Of a stretch of 14,121 nucleotides of DNA, positions 6,393 through 13,409 are shown piece by piece; within the stretch, counting starts at the first letter, position 1, and each line of letters begins with the position of its first letter. The DNA is from an uncultured Lachnospiraceae bacterium (lineage in GTDB: Bacteria > Bacillota > Clostridia > Lachnospirales > Lachnospiraceae). The notes under the pieces are model-generated. The model saw only the letters and a list, made by a program, of their open reading frames with translations, did not search any database and was not told the origin of the DNA. The stretch covers positions 1 to 14,121 of the forward strand of contig CACXGR010000174.1 in assembly GCA_902767235.1 (NCBI GenBank). Direction: 5' to 3'. The position numbers and the translations under genes were made by a program.

Positions 6393-7811
6393 ATGATGAA
6401 AATCTACAACACAATGTCCAGGAGCAAAGAGGAGTTCGTGCCCATCAAACCGGGAAAAGTGAGCATGTATGTGTGCGGACCCACTGTCTACAATCTGATC
6501 CACATCGGAAATGCGCGCCCCATGATCGTATTTGATACGGTGCGCCGCTATTTTGAATACAAGGGATACAAAGTCAACTACGTGTCCAACTTCACGGATG
6601 TCGACGACAAGATCATCAAGAAAGCGATGGAAGAGGGCGTTGATTCCTCAGAGATCTCCGAGAGATATATAAGGGAGTGCAAGAAGGACATGGCCAGCCT
6701 GAACGTAAAGCCGGCGACCATGCATCCCAGGGCGACACAGGAGATCGGCGGCATGATCGACATGATCCAGAAACTCATCGACAAGGGCTATGCCTACGTG
6801 GCGGAGGATGGCACGGTCTACTACAGCACCAGGAAGTTTGAGGGATACGGCAAGCTCTCCCACAAGGACCTCGACAATATGCGAAGCGGCAACCGCGACC
6901 TGAAGGTCACCGGAGCCGAACAGAAACAGGATCCGCTGGATTTTGTTCTCTGGAAGCCCAAGAAAGAAGGGGAGCCCTACTGGGATTGCCCCTGGTGCAA
7001 GGGCAGGCCCGGCTGGCACATCGAGTGCTCCGTCATGAGCAAGCGCTATCTGGGCGACCAGATCGACATTCACGCAGGCGGAGAAGATCTTGTCTTCCCT
7101 CACCATGAGAATGAGATCGCGCAGTCGGAGGCTGCCAACGGCGTCACGTTTGCCAAATATTGGATGCACAACGCGTTCCTCAATATCGACGGCGAGAAGA
7201 TGGCCAAGTCCAAGGGCAATTTCTTCACTGTACGCGATATCATCTCCCAGTACGATCCGCAGGTGCTTCGCTATTTCATGCTCTCCTCCCATTACAGGAG
7301 CCCGCTCAACTTCAGCAGAGAGCTGATGGAGGCGGCAAGAGCTTCCTACGAGAGGATCCTCAACTGCGGCGAGAACCTCCGCTTCCTCTCGGGAAAGGCA
7401 CAGGGAAGCCTCACAGAGGAAGAAGCGGCAAGTCTTGCGGAGGCGGAGAGCTACCGCAAACAGTTTGAGACGGCGATGGATGATGACTTTAACACGGCCG
7501 ACGGCATTTCAGCTGTCTTCGAGCTGGTCAAGTGGATCAACAGCCGTGTGAGCGGTTCCTCCTCCGGGGAGTTCATTGAGAAACTCAGCGCTGAGCTCCA
7601 TGACCTGACAGATGTCTGCGGCCTCATCATTGAGAGAGACAACGAGCTGGAAGATGACCTGGCTGCCTATGTGGAAGCCAAGATCGAGGAGAGAAAGGCG
7701 GCCAAGAAGGCGCGCGATTTTGCCAAGGCGGACGCGATCCGCGATGAGCTCAAGGAGAAGGGCATCATTCTGGAAGATACCAGAGAAGGAGTTAAATGGA
7801 AGAAAGTCTGA
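6393..7811 (+). CDS. cysS: cysteine--tRNA ligase
   Basis: Charges tRNA-Cys with cysteine; class I synthetase. The 472 residues are the normal full length. Signature sequences are HIGN (37-40) within CGPTVYNLIHIGNARP and KMAKS (269-273). The amino-acid-selecting zinc site is C28, C212 (GWHIECSVMS), H237 and E241 (HHENE), matching the E. coli Cys/Cys/His/Glu set. The C-terminal helical anticodon-binding region ends at GVKWKKV. Two adjacent ATGs occur; GAGGA at 6386-6390 is better spaced for the second (6396), so the true protein may lack the first Met. It overlaps mrnC by 16 bases. No T-box leader is visible in the 70-base gap upstream. Confidence 0.97.
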   Translation: MMKIYNTMSRSKEEFVPIKPGKVSMYVCGPTVYNLIHIGNARPMIVFDTVRRYFEYKGYKVNYVSNFTDVDDKIIKKAMEEGVDSSEISERYIRECKKDMASLNVKPATMHPRATQEIGGMIDMIQKLIDKGYAYVAEDGTVYYSTRKFEGYGKLSHKDLDNMRSGNRDLKVTGAEQKQDPLDFVLWKPKKEGEPYWDCPWCKGRPGWHIECSVMSKRYLGDQIDIHAGGEDLVFPHHENEIAQSEAANGVTFAKYWMHNAFLNIDGEKMAKSKGNFFTVRDIISQYDPQVLRYFMLSSHYRSPLNFSRELMEAARASYERILNCGENLRFLSGKAQGSLTEEEAASLAEAESYRKQFETAMDDDFNTADGISAVFELVKWINSRVSGSSSGEFIEKLSAELHDLTDVCGLIIERDNELEDDLAAYVEAKIEERKAAKKARDFAKADAIRDELKEKGIILEDTREGVKWKKV

Positions 7812-8287
7812 GAGGCCTGATCCTGAAGGAGTTTCCCCATGAAGAAGTCGATATCCGCACCTATTCCCCCGGGACACTGGCGTTTCTGGGGGATGCGGTT
7901 TACTCGCTCGTGATCCGGACGATCCTGGTCTCCAAGGGAAACCGGCAGGTGGAGAAGCTGCACAATGAGACGACCTTCTATGTCCGGGCAGAGCAGCAGG
8001 CGGCGCTGGGAACCGCCATCTACGATCTGATGACAGAGGAGGAGAAGAAGGTCTACCGAAGAGGCAGAAACTCCAATCCTTATCATCACGCCAAGAGTTC
8101 TTCAATGGATGAATACCTGCAAGCAACCGCACTGGAAGCCCTGTGCGGTTACTTATATTTACAGGACAGAACGGACAGGCTGATGGAACTCCTGCGCGAG
8201 GGGGTCCTGCGGACGGATAAAAAGAGGAAACTGGGGCCGAGAAGACCGGCTATGACGATGACAGGAGAGAACGAAGATTATGAATGA
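7796..8287 (+). CDS. mrnC: mini-ribonuclease III
   Basis: A 163-residue MrnC/YazC-type protein: an RNase III catalytic domain with no dsRNA-binding domain. In B. subtilis it matures the 23S rRNA ends. The motif SPGTLAFLGDAVYSL (24-38) carries the catalytic Asp (D33), and E114 in ALEAL is the likely second metal-binding acid. RGRN (89-92) is also family-typical. The ATG lies inside the end of cysS with AAGGAG just upstream, so translation is probably coupled. The last seven bases overlap rlmB. The basic tail after about residue 140 (DKKRKLGPRR) is probably flexible and RNA-contacting. Confidence 0.93.
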   Translation: MEESLRGLILKEFPHEEVDIRTYSPGTLAFLGDAVYSLVIRTILVSKGNRQVEKLHNETTFYVRAEQQAALGTAIYDLMTEEEKKVYRRGRNSNPYHHAKSSSMDEYLQATALEALCGYLYLQDRTDRLMELLREGVLRTDKKRKLGPRRPAMTMTGENEDYE

Positions 8288-9014
8288 GAACCGGATCGAG
8301 GGAAGAAATGCCGTGATCGAGGCGTTTCGCTCCGGAAAGACGATCGACAGATTATATATGCTGGACGGGAGCAGGGAAGGCGCCATGCAGACCGTCCGCA
8401 AGGAAGCGGCCAAGCACGGGACGCCGGTCAAGTACGTGAACCGGCAGCGCCTGGATCAGATGTCGGAGACGGGCAGGCACCAGGGCGTGATCGCGGAGAT
8501 CGCCGCCTATTCCTACGGGGAGATGGAGGATCTTTTTGCAGCGGCCAGAGAGAGAGGGGAGGATCCTTTCTTCATCCTGCTGGACGGCATCGAGGATCCT
8601 CACAACCTGGGCGCCATCATAAGGACGGCCAATCTGGCGGGGGCCCATGGGGTCATCATTCCCAAGGACAGGGCAGTCGGACTGACGGCGACCGTGGCCA
8701 AGGCATCGGCCGGCGCGATCAACTACACGCCTGTCGTAAAGGTGACCAATCTCGTGCGGACCATGGAGAAACTGGCGGAGCAGGGGCTCTGGTTTGTATG
8801 TGCGGATATGGACGGCACGACCATGACACAGCTCAATCTCAAGGGCCCCATCGGTCTTGTGATCGGCGCGGAGGGCAGCGGCGTCAGCAGGCTGGTCAAA
8901 GAAAAATGCGATATGACGGCTTCCATTCCCCAGAAGGGACAGATCGACTCCCTGAACGCATCAGTCGCGATGGGCGTCCTCGCTTATGAGATCGTGAGAC
9001 AGAGAAGTCTGTGA
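8280..9014 (+). CDS. rlmB: 23S rRNA (guanosine-2'-O-)-methyltransferase RlmB (SPOUT)
   Basis: TrmH-family AdoMet-dependent methyltransferase, expected to methylate the ribose of G2251 (E. coli numbering) in the 23S rRNA P-loop. The 244 residues begin with RIEGRNAVIEAF of the L30e-like RNA-binding domain, then the knotted SPOUT domain: motif 1 EDPHNLGAIIRTA (105-117, with N109 and R115), motif 2 GLVIGAEGSGVSRLV (192-206, with E198) and motif 3 IDSLNASVAMGVLAYE (222-237). It overlaps mrnC by eight bases and is followed by sigH after 16. In B. subtilis the rae1/yacP gene sits between rlmB and sigH; it is absent here. Confidence 0.94.
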   Translation: MNENRIEGRNAVIEAFRSGKTIDRLYMLDGSREGAMQTVRKEAAKHGTPVKYVNRQRLDQMSETGRHQGVIAEIAAYSYGEMEDLFAAARERGEDPFFILLDGIEDPHNLGAIIRTANLAGAHGVIIPKDRAVGLTATVAKASAGAINYTPVVKVTNLVRTMEKLAEQGLWFVCADMDGTTMTQLNLKGPIGLVIGAEGSGVSRLVKEKCDMTASIPQKGQIDSLNASVAMGVLAYEIVRQRSL

Positions 9015-9030
9015 CAGGATACGGAGGAAC

Positions 9031-9648
9031 ATGAAAAGAGAAAAATATGCGAATCTCTCCGATGAGGAACTGATCGCCGTGATCCGTGACGGCGACAAGG
9101 AAGCCATGGACATCCTGATGGACAAGTACAAGGACATGGTACTGGGCAAAGCCAGATCGATGTTTATCCTCGGAGGAGACGCTGACGACCTGATCCAAGA
9201 GGGAATGCTGGGACTGTTCAAGGCGGTGCGGGACTATGACTGCGGGAGAGACGCCAGTTTTCGCACCTTTGCGCAGCTGTGCGTGAACCGCCAGCTTTAT
9301 ACAGCGATAAAGGCCTCCAACAGAAAGAAGCATCTTCCGCTCAACTCGGCGATCTCGCTCAGCCAGCCGGTCGGTGAAAACGGCGAAGAGGGGAGCGAGG
9401 AAGTCCTGGCAGATTATCTGGAGGCCGACAACAGCACCAATCCCGAGGAATACATGATCGGACGAGAGGAGAGCGACCGCTTTGAAGAAATGATCGAAAA
9501 AGAGCTGAGTCCTTTTGAGAAACAGGTGCTGGAGCTTCATCTGACGGGAATGGGATATGTGGAGATCGCACATGTCCTCAACCGGGATGAAAAGTCGGCG
9601 GACAATGCCTTACAGAGGATCCGCACCAAATTCAGAAAATGGAGGTAA
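9031..9648 (+). CDS. sigH: RNA polymerase sigma-H factor (sporulation/transition state)
   Basis: A 205-residue sigma-70 family protein. Region 2 spans about 20-95, with the core-binding helix DDLIQEGMLGLFKAVRDYD (52-70) and the -10-recognition segment FRTFAQLCVNRQLYTAIKAS. Region 4 spans about 155-205, with ELSPFEKQVLELHLTG and a helix-turn-helix around YVEIAHVLNRDEKSADNALQRIRTK. Length and the position after cysS-mrnC-rlmB match sigma-H/Spo0H, which drives entry into sporulation in B. subtilis. CGGAGGAAC directly before the ATG is a strong ribosome binding site. The gene lies in a housekeeping transcript with a sigma-A promoter far upstream; no separate promoter is visible in the 16-base gap. 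Confidence 0.93.
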   Translation: MKREKYANLSDEELIAVIRDGDKEAMDILMDKYKDMVLGKARSMFILGGDADDLIQEGMLGLFKAVRDYDCGRDASFRTFAQLCVNRQLYTAIKASNRKKHLPLNSAISLSQPVGENGEEGSEEVLADYLEADNSTNPEEYMIGREESDRFEEMIEKELSPFEKQVLELHLTGMGYVEIAHVLNRDEKSADNALQRIRTKFRKWR

Positions 9649-9652
9649 TACG

Positions 9653-9892
9653 ATGGCAATGAATCCTATGCAGCTCTTGCAGCTGTCTGAAAGACTGAAG
9701 ATCTTCAGAGAGCAGCATCCGCGCGTGCTCGAGTTCCTGCACGCGGTTGCACGCGACAATATCCAGCCGGGCGTCATCATGGAACTGAAAGTGACCGACA
9801 ATGAGGGCAGGACCAAGGTGACCAATATCAGGCTGACGCCTGAAGACGTGGAGACGATCGGGATCATCAAGAATTTGAAGGGCGAATCCTGA
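9653..9892 (+). CDS. 79-residue small protein coupled to sigH
   Basis: Unnamed and of unknown function. The start at 9653 is fixed by GGAGG (9641-9645), which lies in the last codons of sigH; the ATG is four bases after the sigH stop, so translation is probably coupled. The 79-residue protein begins MAMNPMQLLQLSERLKIF, an amphipathic helix with charged residues, followed by a small beta-rich part, PGVIMELKVTDNEGRTKVTNIRLTPEDVET in two strands and a helix. There is no signal peptide, membrane segment or cysteine. I believe similar small proteins occur in other Clostridia but cannot name a family. It is the last gene before the terminator. A longer frame from 9557 overlaps sigH and is not supported. 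Confidence 0.8.
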   Translation: MAMNPMQLLQLSERLKIFREQHPRVLEFLHAVARDNIQPGVIMELKVTDNEGRTKVTNIRLTPEDVETIGIIKNLKGES

Positions 9893-9933
9893 AAAGGCAC
9901 TTGGGGCCAGCCTTATCACGATACGGCATGAAG

Positions 9934-9970
9934 AGAGGGGATGTATCACTTCGATACATCCCCTCTTTTT
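9934..9970 (+). terminator. rho-independent terminator of the ispF-sigH cluster
   Basis: A perfect 14-bp stem AGAGGGGATGTATC (9934-9947), loop ACTTC, complement (9953-9966) and TTTTT (9966-9970). It ends the plus-strand cluster. The minus-strand surface protein gene stops at 10006 and reads into the same hairpin, but the T-run on that side is poor, so termination in that direction may be weaker. Confidence 0.93.
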
Positions 9971-10005
9971 GCGCTTGTGGTTTGTAAGGGCTGGAACATG
10001 TGCGA

Positions 10006-12846
10006 TCACTGCAGCGCGCCGTCGGCACCGAAATGATAGGTCTTACCGCCGATCGTCGCCGTTCCCGTCAGCATGTGGCAGTCAGAGGCGAAGTAGTATT
10101 TCTTGCCGCTGATGGTCTGCCATCCTGTCTTGGCGTAGAAATCCTTGGGCGTGAAGTAATACTTCTGACCGTCGATGGTATGCCAGCCTTCGAGCAGATA
10201 TCCCTTGGTCTTGCTCAGATAATACCAGTTCTTCTGTTCTTTGACCCATTCCCAGCCGGTGTGCATATATCCGGTAAGTGGATCAAAATAGTATTTCTTT
10301 CCATTGATCCTCTTCCAGCGGAGATACATCTTGCCTTCCTTGGTGAAGTAGTACTTCTTGCCCTGGATCTTCTTCCAGCCGGTCACGCGCAGACCCTTTG
10401 CATTGAAGTAGTAGATATCGCCGTTGATGTTCTGGAAGCGGTTGGTGAGGTAGGAGCTTCCCATCCTGAATTTGTATCCGCCGCTCGTCTTCACCCAGGT
10501 CCCGCTGGAGGACTTGGTGAAAGAGGCGCTGTTGTTATTGGGCAGGCAGCTGAAGTGTACGATCTGCCGTGCAGAGGAGGGCGCTTTGCTGATGATGACA
10601 CCCTTTCCTGCCGCGCATTCCACCACCCGGTTGTTGCCCAGATAGAGCATAACGTGGCTGTTGTTGCTCTTGGTCCCCTTGCCGGTGCAGATGATATCGC
10701 CGGGGGAAGCCTTGCTCACGTCCGTGCCGATATTGACGCCGCCCGGATACTTGGAGGGCTTGTTGCCCCACTCATAGGAGTGCACAAAGTCCTCAACCAG
10801 TCCGTACTTGTGAAGGACATGATATACGAACCAGGAGCAGTCCGTCTTTCCGCCGGACTTCAGGCGCTTGAAACGCAGTCCTTTCGGATCGTTGTTGGTC
10901 ACGGAAGACGCATAGTCGATCTTGCCGACAAAGTAGGTCGCATAGGACAGCATATTGTTGACAAATGCCGTGTTCCTGACCGTTGAGTGATCATGTGAAA
11001 GATCCTTGTCCTTCCCTGTCTTCCATGTATTTGTGACAGAGGAAGTGACGAAAGAGCTGCTGTTCCAGATGATCTTGGATCCGGCGTCCGAAGAGGAGAA
11101 CTTGGTAGTGGCTGCCGCGGCAGAGCGGGGCGCTTTCCCTTTGAGCTGTCCCTTGTTGTTAAATGTATAGGTCTTGCCGCCGATGGTCTGCTTGCCGGTC
11201 ACCATCACGCCGTTCTTGCCGAAGTAGTAGGTCTTGGAACCAATGGTCCTCCAGCCGGTGATCATGTATGCGTTCTGTGTGTCAAAATAGTATTTTTTGC
11301 CGCTGATGGTCTGCCATCCTGTCTTGGCCTTGAAGGTGCCTTTGGTGAAGTAATACTTCTTGCCGCCGATGGTCTTCCAGCCTTCTACCAGATAGCCCTT
11401 CTTAGCGTGCAGGTAATACCAGCCGTTCTTTTCTTCTACCCATTCCCAGCCGGTGTGCATGTGGCCGTCCACAGGGTCGAAGAGGTATTTTTTCCCGTTT
11501 ACTCTCTTCCAGCGAAGGAGCATTCTGCCGTTCTTGTCAAAATAGTATGTCTTTTTGTTGATCGTCTTGAAGCCGGTCTGCCGCACGCCGTTCTTGTCGA
11601 AATAGTAGGTGTAGCTGCCGATCTTCTGAAGCTTATTCGTGATGAAGGAGCCGTCGGTATTGCGGTACTTGTAGCCTTCGGAGGTCTTCACGAACTTGGC
11701 TGTGAATTTGTAGCGCTTGGGCAGAGCTGTGCTGGCGTTGGCCGCCGTAACGGTCGCGGCCGTCTTCTTCATTGCCGCCGTGATGTGGTAATCCAGGGCG
11801 TCGTTAAACTGATAGGCCACCCTGTTGACGACATTTCCGCTGCTGTCCTTGATACTGGCGATCACGGTGCGCATGTTTCGCTCGCCTGCGACGCTTATAT
11901 GTCCGGCTTTCACGCTGAAAGTGATCATGCCGTTATATCTGCTGCTGTAGATATTGCAGAAGTCTTTGAGATTATCGACGGGTGTCTGTACCCATCCGCC
12001 CGCGAAGGAAGACTCACTGTCACCGTTCCAGTTGTAGTAGGCAAAAGAGGGGTTGACTTTTTGCACAAATGCTTTGGTATTGCTGGTGTTGCCGCCGTGG
12101 TGGTTCATTTTGAAGATATCCGCCCTGATATCGACACCGCTGTTGACGAGCTGGTTCTCAGTCTCTTTTTCGATATCGCCGCAGGTGAGATAGGAGACAC
12201 TTCCGGAAGTGACCTTGGCCACCAGTGAGTTGTTGTTGATGTAGTTTGAATTATAACTGCCGCTTTTGTAGTCACAGCCCCAAAGGATCCTGACAGTCGC
12301 ATTTCCAAATGAGAAGGAAGATCCCTTTCTGAGATAGATGATCTGCACACCGTTATTGTTGGCGGCACGAACGATGGAGTCATGACCGGCGAGCTTATCC
12401 TTGCAGTAATCGTTCTTGGCTGCCCCCTTCTTTACGTATGCAGGATCAGGAAGGTAAACCTTGCCGATATGGAACCTGGGATCATTGATGATCGTAGGGA
12501 TCTGGTGCATATGATCGTAGTGATAGTGCGAGAGGTAAATATCAAAGTTATAGAAATGATGATCATCCAGATAATTCATCAATGTGTCATATTTATCATG
12601 CAGACAGGTGTCCATGAGAAGCGTTTTGCCGCCGCTGGTGACCAGCGTGCAGTCTCCCCATGTCCCGTCGGCGGGACCGAAATCGATCGGCGTGATCTGC
12701 ATGTTTCCGCTGGCCGCCTTGGCAGGAAGTGCCGGAATGACGGACGTGCACGCAAGAAAAACACCGAGTAATGCGGTAAGCAGATTGCGCGTTATGAACA
12801 GTTTTATCGAATCTGAATGTTTGGATGATTTGTGATTTGTTATCAT
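10006..12846 (-). CDS. exported MBL-fold / NlpC-P60 protein with two cell-wall-binding repeat blocks
   Basis: A 946-residue secreted protein. The start at 12846 is chosen because AGGGG lies five bases upstream; an earlier TTG at 12882 and an ATG at 12867 lack a ribosome binding site. Residues 1-46 are a signal peptide (basic start, LLTALLGVFLACTSVIPAL core, AKA/A cleavage). Residues about 48-355 form a ComEC-like metallo-beta-lactamase domain: LSHYHYDH (H107, H109, D111, H112), TCGDIE (D224) and NHHGGN (H249/H250). Block 1 (about 385-570) and block 2 (about 783-946) are roughly 20-residue CW_binding_1-type repeats (TGWxxIxGKxYYF). Between them, about 605-770, is an NlpC/P60-like domain with nucleophile C670 (KTDCSWFV) and H731 (SHVMLYLG). 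Likely wall-bound and acting on envelope polymers; the first domain recalls phosphorylcholine esterase Pce/CbpE. Substrates are unknown. Confidence 0.88.
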   Translation of the reverse strand: MITNHKSSKHSDSIKLFITRNLLTALLGVFLACTSVIPALPAKAASGNMQITPIDFGPADGTWGDCTLVTSGGKTLLMDTCLHDKYDTLMNYLDDHHFYNFDIYLSHYHYDHMHQIPTIINDPRFHIGKVYLPDPAYVKKGAAKNDYCKDKLAGHDSIVRAANNNGVQIIYLRKGSSFSFGNATVRILWGCDYKSGSYNSNYINNNSLVAKVTSGSVSYLTCGDIEKETENQLVNSGVDIRADIFKMNHHGGNTSNTKAFVQKVNPSFAYYNWNGDSESSFAGGWVQTPVDNLKDFCNIYSSRYNGMITFSVKAGHISVAGERNMRTVIASIKDSSGNVVNRVAYQFNDALDYHITAAMKKTAATVTAANASTALPKRYKFTAKFVKTSEGYKYRNTDGSFITNKLQKIGSYTYYFDKNGVRQTGFKTINKKTYYFDKNGRMLLRWKRVNGKKYLFDPVDGHMHTGWEWVEEKNGWYYLHAKKGYLVEGWKTIGGKKYYFTKGTFKAKTGWQTISGKKYYFDTQNAYMITGWRTIGSKTYYFGKNGVMVTGKQTIGGKTYTFNNKGQLKGKAPRSAAAATTKFSSSDAGSKIIWNSSSFVTSSVTNTWKTGKDKDLSHDHSTVRNTAFVNNMLSYATYFVGKIDYASSVTNNDPKGLRFKRLKSGGKTDCSWFVYHVLHKYGLVEDFVHSYEWGNKPSKYPGGVNIGTDVSKASPGDIICTGKGTKSNNSHVMLYLGNNRVVECAAGKGVIISKAPSSARQIVHFSCLPNNNSASFTKSSSGTWVKTSGGYKFRMGSSYLTNRFQNINGDIYYFNAKGLRVTGWKKIQGKKYYFTKEGKMYLRWKRINGKKYYFDPLTGYMHTGWEWVKEQKNWYYLSKTKGYLLEGWHTIDGQKYYFTPKDFYAKTGWQTISGKKYYFASDCHMLTGTATIGGKTYHFGADGALQ
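10009..10500 (-). repeat. cell-wall-binding repeat block 2
   Basis: C-terminal repeat block (residues about 783-946) with units such as VTGWKKIQGKKYYF, HTGWEWVKEQKNWYYL, LEGWHTIDGQKYYF and KTGWQTISGKKYYF. It is collinear with block 1 but one unit shorter. Repeats of this kind bind choline or other wall sugars in known proteins; the ligand here is unknown. Confidence 0.85.
10103..10134. repeat. 32-base exact repeat, copy in block 2
   Basis: Identical over 32 bases to 11297-11328. Encodes AKTGWQTISGK in both blocks. Retained identity at the DNA level suggests recent duplication or gene conversion between the blocks. Confidence 0.9.
11137..11694 (-). repeat. cell-wall-binding repeat block 1
   Basis: Internal repeat block (residues about 385-570). 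It has the same unit order as block 2 (DKNGVRQTGFKTI, RWKRVNGKKYLFDPVDG, HTGWEWVEEKNGWYYL, VEGWKTIGGKKYYF, KTGWQTISGKKYYF) plus one extra unit, ITGWRTIGSKTYYF. The collinear order shows that the whole block was duplicated. Confidence 0.85.
11297..11328. repeat. 32-base exact repeat, copy in block 1
   Basis: Partner of the copy at 10103-10134, in the equivalent repeat unit of block 1. Confidence 0.9.
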
Positions 12847-12888
12847 GATTACCCCTATCTGCCTCATGCGCGAGCAGCGCAAAGGTTA

Positions 12889-12906
12889 AAAATGAACACT
12901 CATTTT
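12889..12906. repeat. 7-bp inverted repeat in the surface protein leader
   Basis: AAAATGA (12889-12895), ACAC, TCATTTT (12900-12906). It falls just downstream of the predicted transcription start on the minus strand, a position suitable for a repressor site or leader hairpin. No regulator is identified. Confidence 0.45.
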
Positions 12907-12919
12907 ATGATACAGACTA

Positions 12920-12948
12920 AGGATAGCATATAATTACAAAAATGTTAA
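12920..12948 (-). promoter_or_regulatory. promoter of the surface protein gene
   Basis: On the minus strand TTAACA (12948-12943) is followed by a 17-base spacer and TATCCT (12925-12920) with a TGC extension. Transcription would begin near 12913, leaving a leader of about 67 bases. The region is strikingly AT-rich compared with the surrounding genes, as expected of a promoter with upstream A/T elements. Confidence 0.6.
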
Positions 12949-12953
12949 TTAAA

Positions 12954-12992
12954 AATTAAATATTGAGCAAAAATCTTAAAAAATATTTAATT
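12954..12992. repeat. 11-bp all-AT inverted repeat at the membrane protein stop
   Basis: AATTAAATATT (12954-12964) and AATATTTAATT (12982-12992) are perfect reverse complements around a 17-base loop. The right arm includes the stop codon of the four-helix membrane protein gene. On the minus strand T-rich sequence follows. As a terminator it would be weak because the stem has no G-C pair. The 8-mer TTAATTAA occurs at both ends of this region (12945-12952 and 12987-12994). Confidence 0.55.
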
Positions 12993-13409
12993 AAGACGTG
13001 AAAAATGATGAGATGTACCAAGCAAATACAGCACCAGACCGGCTGCGAGAAAAGCAAAACCGACGACCATCATATAAAACTGATGATCGGAAGAATTGCC
13101 GGCGATATCAAATATACCGCGGAGCAGACTGCCCGCAGTCACGAGAGCGGTCCCTGTGTTCCAGGACAGAGAAGAGAGCACACTTGGCCCCGGAAGAGAC
13201 CTGACCATGAGGCACAGCCCTGTGGGGATCACCTCCAGTGCGAGGGGCCAGGCAAACAAAAAAGTCATAAAGGGAGAGTGCACGCCATGTGAGAATATGT
13301 TGTAGACCAGATAGAAGACCAGGCAGAAGACACTGCAGCAGATGGAGATGATCAAACCGCCGCGCAGTTCTTCTCTGTTCTTTCTAGCTGCCAATATAGA
13401 TGATATCAC
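12987..13409 (-). CDS. small four-helix membrane protein, unknown function
   Basis: Family not recognised. From the GTG at 13409 the protein has 140 residues and four predicted membrane helices (about 17-39, 47-69, 76-100 and 111-131), with a short basic N-terminus (ARKNREELR) that suggests a cytoplasmic start. GTG is chosen because AAAGGAG lies five bases upstream; the next upstream in-frame start (13463) would overlap the neighbour by 80 bases and lacks this site. With GTG the overlap with the phosphodiester glycosidase gene is 26 bases, so translation is probably coupled and the two products may work together at the membrane. No catalytic motif is visible. Confidence 0.72.
   Translation of the reverse strand: MISSILAARKNREELRGGLIISICCSVFCLVFYLVYNIFSHGVHSPFMTFLFAWPLALEVIPTGLCLMVRSLPGPSVLSSLSWNTGTALVTAGSLLRGIFDIAGNSSDHQFYMMVVGFAFLAAGLVLYLLGTSHHFSRLN

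Noticed and set aside
10009..11694. Regularly spaced repeats considered as a CRISPR array
   Set aside because: The repeats are in frame, imperfect and encode about 20-residue wall-binding units; there are no uniform spacers or cas genes.
10000..12228. Long plus-strand open frames (10000-10986 and 11407-12228) opposite the surface protein gene
   Set aside because: They mirror the repetitive minus-strand gene and give low-complexity hydrophobic translations with no family features.
12847..12882. TTG (12882) or ATG (12867) as the start of the surface protein
   Set aside because: Neither has a ribosome binding site; the ATG at 12846 has AGGGG at good spacing and gives a normal signal peptide.
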